Source of the DNA: Forficula auricularia | Taxonomy: Eukaryota > Arthropoda > Insecta > Dermaptera > Forficulidae | NCBI GenBank assembly: GCA_024734495.1 | Contig: JALMQS010000066.1 | Coordinates: 5,175,490 to 5,239,489, forward strand | Length of the DNA stretch: 64,000 nt | Direction of reading: 5' to 3' | In this document: one piece after another, positions 55,228 through 64,000 of the stretch | Layout of the letters: the number at the start of each line of letters is the position of its first letter | Numbering within the stretch: position 1 is the first letter of the stretch | The notes under the pieces: generated by a model | Databases searched by the model: none | What the model was told of the DNA's origin: nothing | What the model saw: the letters and a program-made list of their open reading frames with translations, nothing else | Translations under genes and position numbers: made by a program

Positions 55228-55815
55228 TTCAAAATAAACTGCAACGGATCGTTGCTCAACTTTATCAATGAACTATCGTAGTCTAGGGTAAAGTACTTTA
55301 AAATATAGTTTTACAAAAAATTTTATATGACCATTTTTGTGGTCCTCTAGGTACTCAATTACAATATTAAATTTCATCAAAATTGGTTAAGTCATTTTCA
55401 AGATATTTAGAAAAAACTAAAAAGTACCGAAATAAAGTACTAATGTTTGTGAGCAGATATGTACCAAAAACTAATCAGCGCTTCATTTTGTTAAAATAAT
55501 GTTAGGTTTTCATTTTCATTTGAATTGGTGCAACGGTGTGGAAAAAATCGTGGACGAAAAAAACTATAACATACATCCATCCACCCGCACGCACTTCCAA
55601 AAAAAAATGGCACTTTTTGCCCTCTAGACGAGACCCAAGGTAATTTTTGTCAAAATCGTCACGTGCTAAAATTCAATCTAATTGAATACTACAATTTGTG
55701 ACCTTAATTGAGTCCATGGGTCGCGTAGTCTTTACCTGAGGACCTTTTGAAGTCGCGCTTGCCGCCAGACCGATTACAATACTTTACCCTTGCTTCGCAT
55801 TGGATAAAGTAAAAA
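55228..55815 (+). mobile_element. DNA element with ACTTTATCCAA ends, copy 2
   Basis: Same body as 42.29-42.91 kb (ATAAACTGCAACGGATCGTT ... CTTCGCATTGGATAAAGT). Confidence 0.6.
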
Positions 55816-56117
55816 TAATCAGTTATTTGATAAGAATATATACATTAAATCTATTTATTTAAGGTAGTTGTTTCGCGACAACACTAGCAAAAAGTTAATG
55901 CTAGAGGAGGTATATAGAACAGACAATAATAATTCATGATTCATAAGCCCAAAACTTTTTGCTGTTTATGTACCACTACTAGCCAATCCCGTGCTCGTTT
56001 GACAAATCTGGCATCACTGTCCGAGCTTGTATATATTTTATCAAATAAATGTCAGATACAGTACATTATAAAGGGAGATTTATAAAACAAAAAGTTCTTA
56101 ATAAGCGATTGAAAGCT

Positions 56118-56370
56118 TTTAAGGAGTTCGGTGTTGGTTCTAGGTGAAACATTTTAATATAATAATAAAACTTGAGTAAGATACGAGGTAGGTTTCACAA
56201 AAAAAGAAATAAAACAAAATTGAGTTTTGAATTCGATATATTTCGGGGGTTAGCCCATCATCAGGAGTCTAAGAAGGGCTAACCCTCGAAATATATCGAA
56301 TTCAAAAATCAATTTTGTTTTATTTCTTTTTTTGTGAAACCTATCGTATCTTACTCAAGTTTTATTATTA
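56118..56370. mobile_element. Penelope-like fold-back inserted with 11-bp duplication
   Basis: GATTGAAAGCT flanks both sides (56107-56117, 56371-56381), so the host TTAA element can be read across it. The arms are inverted copies of about 110 bp around a CUGAUGA core. Confidence 0.7.
56232..56271 (-). ncRNA. Hammerhead-like core (CUGAUGA form)
   Basis: CUGAUGA, U, GGG/CCC helix II, GAAAUAUAUCG. The other arm (56266-56305, plus) has a worn CUAAGA version. Helix I is weak. Confidence 0.45.
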
Positions 56371-57045
56371 GATTGAAAGCTGTTGCGACAATGGCTCAAG
56401 CGAAAAAACGTCAAAAAAGTACTAAAGTTAACTGACTTTTTGGGTTAAATAAATGCAATGTTGCCAGCTTGTTTTTAGTGTATATTTTTCATTATACATT
56501 TTTCATTGTTTATTCATTATTATCTCAGAAACTGTGTTGTAACTATGAATTGAAATTTTCTTAAAAAATGTATTAGTTATTGTTTAATGCTGGTTTAGTT
56601 TTTTATAACAATAGCTCAGAAGAGTTTCTTAATTATTATTAAATATGTATGGAAACTTCCCGATATCCCGTATAGTGCAATGTATAAGAAAGAGTCTGAA
56701 AAAGTCTACCTTTGGAATTTAATATCTCCGGAACTATATTGTTCATAAATTTCGTTTTGCCACCAATCGATGCAGAACTATTTAAATAATAATCTCTCTA
56801 AATTTAAAAAAAAATCCTAAGAAAACCTATATGGTGAAACAACTACCTTAATAAATAATTTTTTTAAGTTTTTTAGTAGGTATTCTTATATTCATTCAAT
56901 ATTTTTATGGGATTTTGATAATTTCTCTTATATAGAAAAAATATAGATATTATAATAATCAACATTTTTCGTTAAATTGAAGGGTTGGTTTTGTCACAAA
57001 TATAATAAAACAATAATTTTAATAACTATTAGAATTATTTAATTG

Positions 57046-57095
57046 ATAACTATACAGTTTCGGTCACCACTGGTCGACCATCCTCAGTAGTTCTA
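57046..57095 (-). ncRNA. Hammerhead-like ribozyme core, left arm
   Basis: AACUA-CUGAGGA, U, GGUC/GACC helix II, GAAACUGUA-UAGUU. Helix I (AACUA/UAGUU) is a perfect 5 bp; the cut would follow GUA. Confidence 0.7.
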
Positions 57096-57637
57096 AAATT
57101 GAAATGAAACATTTATTTACATTTTTTTCTTTTTATAGAGAATTATATAACACAAATTTTTTTTTTTTTTTTTTACAATAATTTGAAATCATACATACAT
57201 CTCGTTCAAGAACCGGAATTTGTCATTTCACATGAAACATTCATTCTTAAATCTTCAATATAGATACATCACACAATTCATTACAATCACACACATACAT
57301 ATATATATAGCAACAATTTATAAAAACGTTTATCACTGAACTAGAAACTATTTTGAATTAATGATTATATTAAATATTATTTTCAATTTTATTTTTTCCT
57401 AATTATCTCATTGCATAGTCAATTATTATACAATTAAAAAACCCATTATAAATAATCCATTCTAGAAACACATTATAAGTTAATTCATTCTTTATTTTTA
57501 ATTTTTTATTAATGAAATATCAAAATACACATCTCCCTATTACATTTTTCTTATAAAATCTATACCTGTTTAATCAACATACTAAATCAAATCAATACTC
57601 TCACAACAATGACACAATTAGACTGTAGCATTCTGAT

Positions 57638-57865
57638 ATGTTTTCCGAATCCATTTTGGTCTCCGCGTTATTCATTCATGCTATTGACAACGAACATAGT
57701 TTCGATTTTGAAGGAGTAAAGATACTAGATTATGAGAAGAATTGGACCAAGAGAAAAATAAAAGAATCTCTTTATATATTGAAGGATATCGATAATTGTG
57801 TAAATTTCAAAATGGATTCGGAAAACATATCAGAATGCTACAGTCTAATTGTGTCATTGTTGTGA
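57638..57865 (+). pseudogene. C-terminal tail of a Penelope-like GIY-YIG endonuclease
   Basis: From about residue 8 it reads VSALFIHAIDNEHSFDFEGV, KILDYEKNWTKRKIKESLYI, then LKDIDNCVNFKMDSENISEC and stop. H...H, the F...V.ILD.E..W.KR..KES.YI spacing and an Asn-rich end resemble the C-terminus of Penelope-like RT-endonuclease proteins. The first residues (MFSESIL) come from the inverted arm. The reverse transcriptase and the GIY-YIG core are absent. Confidence 0.65.
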
Positions 57866-58365
57866 GAGTATTGATTTGATTTAGTATGTTGATTAAACAG
57901 GTATTGATTTTATAAGAAAAATGTAATAGGGAGATGTGTATTTTGATATTTCATTAATAAAAAATTAAAAATAAAGAATGAATTAACTTATAATGTGTTT
58001 CTAGAATGGATTATTTATAATGGGTTTTTTAATTGTATAATAATTGACTATGCAATGAGATAATTAGAAAAAAATAAAATTGAAAATAATATTTAATATA
58101 ATCATTAATTCAAAATAGTTTCTAGTTCAGTGATAAACGTTTTTATAAATTGTTGCTATATATATGTATGTGTGTGATTGTAATGAACTGTGTGATGTAT
58201 CTATATTGAAGATTTAAGAATGAATGTTTCATGTGAAATGACAAATTCCGGTTCTTGAACGAGATGTATGTATGATTTCAAATTATTGTAAAAAAAAAAA
58301 AAAAATTTGTGTTATATAATTCTCTATAAAAAGAAAAAATGTAAATAAATGTTTCATTTCAATTT

Positions 58366-58415
58366 TTAGAACTACTGAGGATGGTCGACCAGTGGTGACC
58401 GAAACTGTATAGTTG
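58366..58415 (+). ncRNA. Hammerhead-like ribozyme core, right arm
   Basis: Identical core to 57046-57095 in the opposite orientation: AACUA-CUGAGGA ... GAAACUGUA-UAGUU. It lies 500 nt past the stop codon of the Penelope-like coding tail on the same strand. Confidence 0.72.
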
Positions 58416-58617
58416 TCAATTAAATAATTCTAATAGTTATTAAAATTGTTGTTTTATTATATTTGTGACAAGACCAACCCTTCAATTTAACGATAAATTT
58501 AAATCAAGTCACTTAAGTTCTGGAAGAAATTTAATAAATAATCAACATGTAGGTAGTTGTATTGTTCTTATTATGTTGAAATGCGTGCGCTAGTATTTTG
58601 TTCCGCCAACACGGCAA

Positions 58618-58668
58618 TAAATATAAATCATCGAGTCGCGTGTTGGCTGTGTCGTTAATGAGACATGA
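58618..58668 (+). promoter_or_regulatory. Possible TATA-driven first exon
   Basis: TATAAATC (58620) lies about 30 bp before GCTGTGTCGTTAATGAGAC; ATGAAC is followed by the perfect donor GTAAGTAA (58669). No following exon is seen in the remaining 5 kb. Confidence 0.25.
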
Positions 58669-60002
58669 ACGTAAGTAACTTGGGGTCAATGTTTTTCTTT
58701 TAGTTAATACTTTGAAATATGGTGTCTCTTTTCCGAAAGCGCTTACGATTACGATGAGGGCGCCACATTCTATCTCTCTACTCCTATTTTATATTAATAA
58801 GCCATCTGTTGTTCCAAGTAAGAAGAGTCGCAGGCCATTTAATAAGAGAGTAGGGCCGAGCCAAATCTAATATACTAATAATTTTGCGCGTTTAATAAGA
58901 TTAGCTAGATTTACTTCTCTTTTTAAATACAGGGCCGATAAAGGCTGGATCGGGGGAGGGGGCTTAGAGGGGTCGGAACCCCTCCCCCCCGAAATTTAAA
59001 AGATATAATGAGGTCATTTCCTTTTTTTAAACAATTTAAAAACATTTGTAACAGCCCGGGTAATTAGTTTTTTTTATATAAATATTAAGTACGGTAAATT
59101 TTTGCTTCAGTTAATAGATAGTACCTGGAGGAACCAAGCGATGCTCGGTAAGTTCTTCCTTCAGTTAAAATCTTTATTTTAATATTATTTTTAATTTAAA
59201 ATTCTGATAAAAAGGTCGATTTTTATTTGAGAGCCGTTTTCAAATTAAAAAAATACAAATATATCTATATAGTATTCGACCACTGTACCCCCCACCCCCG
59301 AAACCTCGCCCTACCCCCGGATCCCCCACCACTGCCCCCACATCCACCACATCTATCCCCGCTCCGCATCAAGATCGCTTTCTCATCCTCAAAACTTGTT
59401 AATAGAGTTTGTTTTATCAAAATCGTTAGAGCCGTTTTTAAAATAAAAAAAATAAAAAAATACAAATACTTACATATATATACCTGGAAGACCGAGCTTT
59501 GTTCGGGTTTAGTTAATGCTTGACAACAACACACCACAATCACAATATTTCTTCAAGGCCTTTGAGAAAAAAGGATTAACCCAACCCATTGTCTGCCTGG
59601 GTACAAAAGGAAAAGAGTAACCTTTTTTTTAAAACCCTAAGAATGGGATTTGTCTACCTGAGAATAATTAATTTGATTACGAAAAAACCCATCAAAAACA
59701 ATTTTGTCGAAGATGAGACCGTGACAGATCGAATTGTCACCCCAAAAACCCCCTAACCCGTGAATTTCATCAAAATCGGTAGAGCCGTTTTCAAAATAGA
59801 ACTAAGATACAAATATATATACAAACAAATATATATATAAATATAAATAAATAAATATATATATAAATAAATATACAATTTTTGCTCGTTTAATAAGAGT
59901 AGATATATTATTATCATTTCCGTCCATAATTTTATTTATAATTTGAAAGTTTATATTGGGAAAATAAGGACAAGTTTTTTATGTGTGACTTTTTATTTAT
60001 CC

Positions 60003-60040
60003 ACCAACGTTTCGTCGACTTTGCCGACTTCTTCAGGGCT
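60003..60040 (-). ncRNA. Hammerhead-like ribozyme core
   Basis: GCC-CUGAAGA, A, GUCG/CGAC helix II, GAAACGUU-GGU. Helix I G-C, G-C, U-G. No inverted partner nearby. Confidence 0.6.
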
Positions 60041-60587
60041 TCTATAATTATAAGAACATTCTTGATATTAATTTACAAAAGTACAGTGAGAATCCAAAAA
60101 CAAACATGTATCAATAGTTTACCTACCAAATAGTCATGTCACACATTCGTTTAAATTTTCTTCTTACCTTCGTTACCATTGAAGGCCATCAGAATACAAT
60201 TTTCAAAAGATATTTGGCACATTCACAAAAAACACAATTTTTCTCTTTTTAATAACAACCTTATCAATACAGAACAGAACAGTAATCACTTCTTACAAAA
60301 AAATAGAATAGAATATTTTTCTTTTTATCCCTATATACAAAAATCTCAACTTCGAATAAATTAAACTTATATATTAATAAAATATATGTCAACGACACCA
60401 GTCAAGTTATTATTAGATGAAAAAAAATATCCATTAGAAATCTATTTTTATTTTCAACATCTAAGTAGATATATTAATCCCCGAAACTCCCCTCGCCCCT
60501 CGGACCCCACCTTCTTACCCCACCACATCTCCGGAATCGAAGCAAAAATACAATGTATACATTAATTAATGTAAAATAATTGGTTTA

Positions 60588-60898
60588 ATCCACCATCGAG
60601 TGTCCTTGATCATCTTTTTAGTCCTTGTTTTTAATAAGAGGAAAAAACTAATTAAATAAAAAACCTCTTTTCCGATAATTATTCCAATTCCATATTTCCA
60701 TTAATCTCTTCCAATCCAATCAATCCGAATCAATAAAATTTATTAAACTAATTATTTTACATTAATGTATACATTGTATTTGAGCTTCGACTCCGGAGAT
60801 TACTTCTCCACCATCGACTGTCCTTGATCATCTTTTTAGTCCTTGTTTTTAATAAGAGGAAAAACTAATTAAATAAAAAAACCTCTTTTCCGATAATA
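60588..60898. repeat. Tandem duplication of about 95 bp, 210 bp apart
   Basis: CACCATCGASTGTCCTTGAT ... AACCTCTTTTCCGATAAT occurs at 60592-60680 and 60808-60898. AATGTATACATT palindromic pieces lie on both sides of the first unit. Confidence 0.6.
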
Positions 60899-61320
60899 TT
60901 TATTTACCAATTAAATTCTCTCCTCCTATTTACAGTCGTTCCATTCTTCATTCCTCTTTCGAATCAATAAAATTTCCAATTTTTAATTTATAATAATAAT
61001 TGTAATAATCTTATTGTTTGGATATAAAATTAAAAAACCAATTATTTATTAAAAGGAAATTGAATAAAAATTTAAATAAACATTTTTATCGAGACAACCA
61101 CCTTTGAATAATTATTTCAATTAACAAAAAACCCATCAAAAACAACTTAGCCGAAGATGAGACCGTGACAGATCGAATGTCCAACACAAAACCCTCCTAA
61201 CCAGTGAATTTAATCCAAATCGTTAGAGCCGTTTTCGAGAACCAGACCGGATATATACATATATATACAAACTTTGCTCGTTTAATATAATAAGATTTAA
61301 ATATTTAAAATAATAAACAT

Positions 61321-61497
61321 TTTGGCAACTTTGCCGGTGACAACATGCACTCCAGAGAGAACATTTTCTACTTTGGGGAGGCTTAAATCGTATATCTAAG
61401 GAACTCCTGTGGCCAAGATTGACTTACCGGATTAGCTCTTATTCATAGAGACATTGACATTTCCACCGACAAAGTTTTAAATATGTTTGCAAATTAA
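61321..61497 (+). pseudogene. C-terminal (dimerisation) remnant of a hAT transposase
   Basis: LATLPVTTCTPERTFSTLGR LKSYI in one frame, then a stop, then GLALIHRDIDISTDKVLNMF AN-stop in another. This is the hAT C-terminal signature (ERSFS-L-RLK ... LALL-IHRDI). The piece has no ends of its own. Confidence 0.8.
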
Positions 61498-62228
61498 AAA
61501 CGAAGATTGGATTTTGTTTTGTAAAATTTCTATGTGTACTAATAATATGCTTAATACTTAATAAATACTTTTATTAAAACATTTTTATCATCCTTTTTTT
61601 AACTATTTTAATGACTTTTTAGTGAAAATGGGCATGGTGCCCCGAAATTTTTTTTCCTAGGGAATGCCAAAAAGGGGCATCAGATTCTTATCAGATATTA
61701 ACCCCCCCCCCCCCGAAAAATTCTAGGTACAGCTCTGGGGCCGATCCTATGGTGTCGGCCGGCCGCGTGGAAAGACCTAATGTGCCGCCCCTCTAGAGAA
61801 TTTTTCATATTTTGACTAATACTTAAGGAGGTCCTTTGATACAGTTGAGTCAAAAGAAGTCTAGTAAGTATCTAATATTTAATAAAATAAGTTAAAATAC
61901 AAATGAAAAATAATAGAATTAAAAAATAAATAAGTATCTATCCATGTTTTATTGTTATTATTATTAATAGGCACATATGTATATTTATATAAGTTGAGAA
62001 GTCAAGAGATATGTTTCATGCAGCACAAGTAAATTCCGTTCTTTGAATAAAATGTCATTCCCAATACGAACGAAACATTTTTCAAACTGGTCAGAGTTTG
62101 TTGGTCCATATACCTCAGTTTGGGGCATTGGATTAATTAGAAAAAGCCCCAAATGTGAATTGGTAAAGTGATCACGGAAACACCGCGTTGATATCCTAAA
62201 TTTAACGAATAAAAGGATACCATTATAG

Positions 62229-63386
62229 CAGAGGTCGGGGAACTTTTTTAGCTATTACCCCAAAATATTTTTCCATAGGTCGCTATTACCCCTACATGAA
62301 AAGCAAAAAAAAAAAGCAAGGTAAATGTATCTTATCTTTTTATATTAAACGAGCAATTCTTGTATATATATTTAGAATCGGTTTGTCGAAAAAGGGCTCT
62401 AACAATTTGGATGAAATTCACGGGTTAGGCGGGTTTTTGTGTTGACAATTCGATCTATCAAGGTCTCATCTTCGGATAAGTTGTTTTTGATGGGTTTTTT
62501 GTTAATTGAAATAATTATTCACAGGTGGCTGTTGGAATAAAAATTTATAATTACATTTCTTTCAATTTATTTTTAATAAAATTAATTGTTTTTTTTTATT
62601 TTAAATTGCACTAATAGATCATTACAAATGTTATTATATATTAGAATTTGTCAATTTGATTAAATAAAGGTATTTTTCTATAAAATAATTTAATAGAATA
62701 TCAATTTTATTCTCTTAAAAAATCCGACAATTCGAAGGATCAAACCTCCTTCTTCATGATTTAAAAGGGTCAAAATAAGGGAAGGGGTGCAAATTAGTTA
62801 TGTCGGAAAATAAATATTTTAATCGTTCATATCTTGTCTTTGGAAAGTCGCAGAGCCTTAAAATTTGAAACTTAAGCTATTTAGAAGCAAAAAGTTACCG
62901 AGCATCGCTCGATGCTCTAGGCACTTATTTATTATTTATTGAATTAATTGAAATTTACATGAAATCTCTGTAAGTAAATAAAAATTGTAACCATTAACAT
63001 AATTCAAACGCTTTTACTTTTTAGAAAAATGATGTTTACATTTTCGCTAAAATAACATCAAAATTAGGACTTTTTGACATGAGCGCAATTTGAATACAAT
63101 CCTCGTCATTCAACCGATTTCTTCCCGGGTTTAACTGACTGCTTTTTAAAAAGAAAAAATACACCAACACGCATCATGAGAAAAAATGCATAACTTTTAT
63201 TAATGTTTTTATATATTTTTTTTTAACTTTTATTAATTTTAAGATTTTGAATTCCTGGAAAAGCTATCAAACTAACATTGCTATAATAGATTATAAAATA
63301 AAAAAATTTAAAATATGTCCTTTTTACCCCCGATAGTTTCATTTTTACCCCATTTGGGGTAATCTACCCCGGTTCCCCGACCCCTG
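62229..63386. mobile_element. hAT element with perfect 8-bp duplication, carrying nested elements
   Basis: CAGAGGTCGGGGAAC and GTTCCCCGACCCCTG ends, CATTATAG on both sides (62221-62228, 63387-63394). Nested inside: a Helitron-like piece (62329-62600) and a worn Penelope tail (62717-62757). No transposase. Confidence 0.85.
62717..62757 (-). ncRNA. Decayed hammerhead-like core
   Basis: AAUC-AUGAAGA, GGAGG/CCUUC helix II, GAAUUGUC-GGAUU. C3 and the ACGU palindrome are lost, while helix I still pairs. Confidence 0.4.
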
Positions 63387-63394
63387 CATTATAG

Positions 63395-63779
63395 TAATGC
63401 AATTTACGTCTTAATTCTGAAGATAATCCCGAAAAGGAAAAAGTAGAAGAAATAATAGGAAGCAATGAGAAGTGGCTTTTTGCCCGAATGATCGAAATAT
63501 CAAAAATTAATTCCACGCGATTTTTGCCTAGCATTTTTATAGAGACGAAATCCTTCTGACATATTTAGGTATTTGCTCAGCTTCTAAAGTTTACTTAAGT
63601 TATAAAAAAAACTCGAATGTAAAATTCTAGCTGGCGAGTGAATGAAATTTTCATTATAAGACAGTATTGAATATATAGAATAGGTAATAGAAAGTGAGTT
63701 TTTCAATTTTAAAAAAAATTTCGTTTTTCTGACATGAAATAAAACATATAATAAGATCTTTGATTCTCGACCCTTAGAT
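63395..63779. other. No feature supported
   Basis: AT-rich sequence with no family resemblance. Confidence 0.35.
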
Positions 63780-63960
63780 TTTACGTAATTCAAATATGAG
63801 CGTGTGTGGGGTCGTTTTTTTCGTCGACGATTTTTTCCACACCGTTGCACTGATTGAAATGAAATTGAAAACCTACCATTTTTTTTAACAAACTGAAGAG
63901 CTGATTAGTTTTTGGTACATGTCGGCCCGCAAACATTAGTACTTTATTCCAGTACTTTTT
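63780..63960 (-). repeat. Partial ACTTTATCCAA-family element
   Basis: Antisense match to the middle of the 42.3 and 55.2 kb copies (TCGTCGACGATTTTTTCCAC, CTGATTAGTTTTTGGTACAT). Confidence 0.55.
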
Positions 63961-64000
63961 AACCGACTTCAAAAAAGGAGGAGGTTCTCTATTCGATTGA
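63961..64000 (-). mobile_element. End of another GAAGTCGGTT element, cut by the window edge
   Basis: AACCGACTTCAAAAAAGGAG followed by GAGGTTCTCTATTCGA is the inverse of the tail of the three complete copies. Confidence 0.6.

Larger units (their letters stand above)
55863..56847. mobile_element. TTAA-target element with perfect ends
   Basis: GGTAGTTGTTTCGC ... GTGAAACAACTACC between two TTAA sites (55859-55862, 56848-56851). The plus strand has MSDTVHYKGRFIKQKVLNKR, interrupted by the insertion at 56118-56370, then LKAVATMAQAKKRQKSTKVN and stop. Confidence 0.8.
56966..58536 (+). mobile_element. Penelope-like element remnant as long inverted pair
   Basis: Arms 56970-57657 and 57809-58492 are almost identical inverted copies of about 685 bp; the centre is only about 150 bp. 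AATAATCAACAT flanks both sides (56954-56965, 58537-58548), a 12-bp target duplication. The right arm continues from the coding tail at 57638-57865 as its 3' UTR and ends with a ribozyme core. Confidence 0.75.
58860..61295 (-). repeat. Cluster of Helitron-like 5' ends and related debris
   Basis: On the minus strand CTTATTAAACGAGCAAA-type starts occur near 58905, 59900 and 61293, each followed by TTGTATATATATTT-like sequence and AACGGCTCTAACGATTT-type blocks. A further start (plus) is at 62330. Between them lie C-rich scraps (59285-59360) and a tandem duplication. Confidence 0.5.

Overview
The window looks like a piece of an AT-rich arthropod, most likely insect, nuclear genome. It is eukaryotic: the one clear host gene is split into 14 exons with GT/AG borders, and almost everything else is transposon debris. 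There is no operon, ribosome-binding-site pattern or CRISPR array. The species cannot be named from the sequence.

Host gene. A complete GPR155-type gene (LYCHOS in mammals; to my knowledge 'anchor' in Drosophila) lies on the minus strand from the ATG at 27003 to the stop at 6237. Its 14 coding exons add up to 2475 nt (824 codons). The product has a PIN-like transporter domain, a second multi-TM domain and a C-terminal DEP domain. The introns have been inflated by mobile DNA: a Helitron, two mariner-type elements, hAT MITEs, an LTR, a TTAA-target element and many fold-back elements.

1-6.2 kb lies downstream of the gene. It holds a hAT-like element with a nested MITE (0.7-1.3 kb), a hAT MITE with a perfect 8-bp duplication (2.3-2.8 kb), a TTAA fold-back (3.9-5.2 kb) and a Penelope-like fold-back with hammerhead-ribozyme cores (5.3-5.8 kb). 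6.2-27 kb is the gene. 27-38 kb holds further Penelope tails, MITEs with TA target sites, a second Helitron (33.4-34.4 kb) and palindromic GAAGTCGGTT elements. 38.4-40.3 kb holds a three-copy repeat next to what may be two very short exons and a terminal exon of an unknown plus-strand gene. 40-50 kb holds fold-backs, a tRNA-derived SINE and a tandem array of about 147 bp period. 50-53 kb holds two dead non-LTR retrotransposon pieces. 54-64 kb holds nested Penelope, TTAA, Helitron-like and hAT elements.

Main theme. At least nine intact and several decayed hammerhead-like cores (CUGANGA, helix II, GAAA, ACGU, then a helix I that pairs with the sequence 5' of the core) sit in Penelope-like tails. 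Many occur as head-to-head inverted pairs. One pair (56.97-58.49 kb) still carries a GIY-YIG-like C-terminal coding tail, which ties the ribozymes to Penelope-like elements. Every copy has one extra base between CUGANGA and helix II. Another notable signal is a 16-bp direct repeat at the two ends of one host-gene intron, the mark expected of a recent intron gain.
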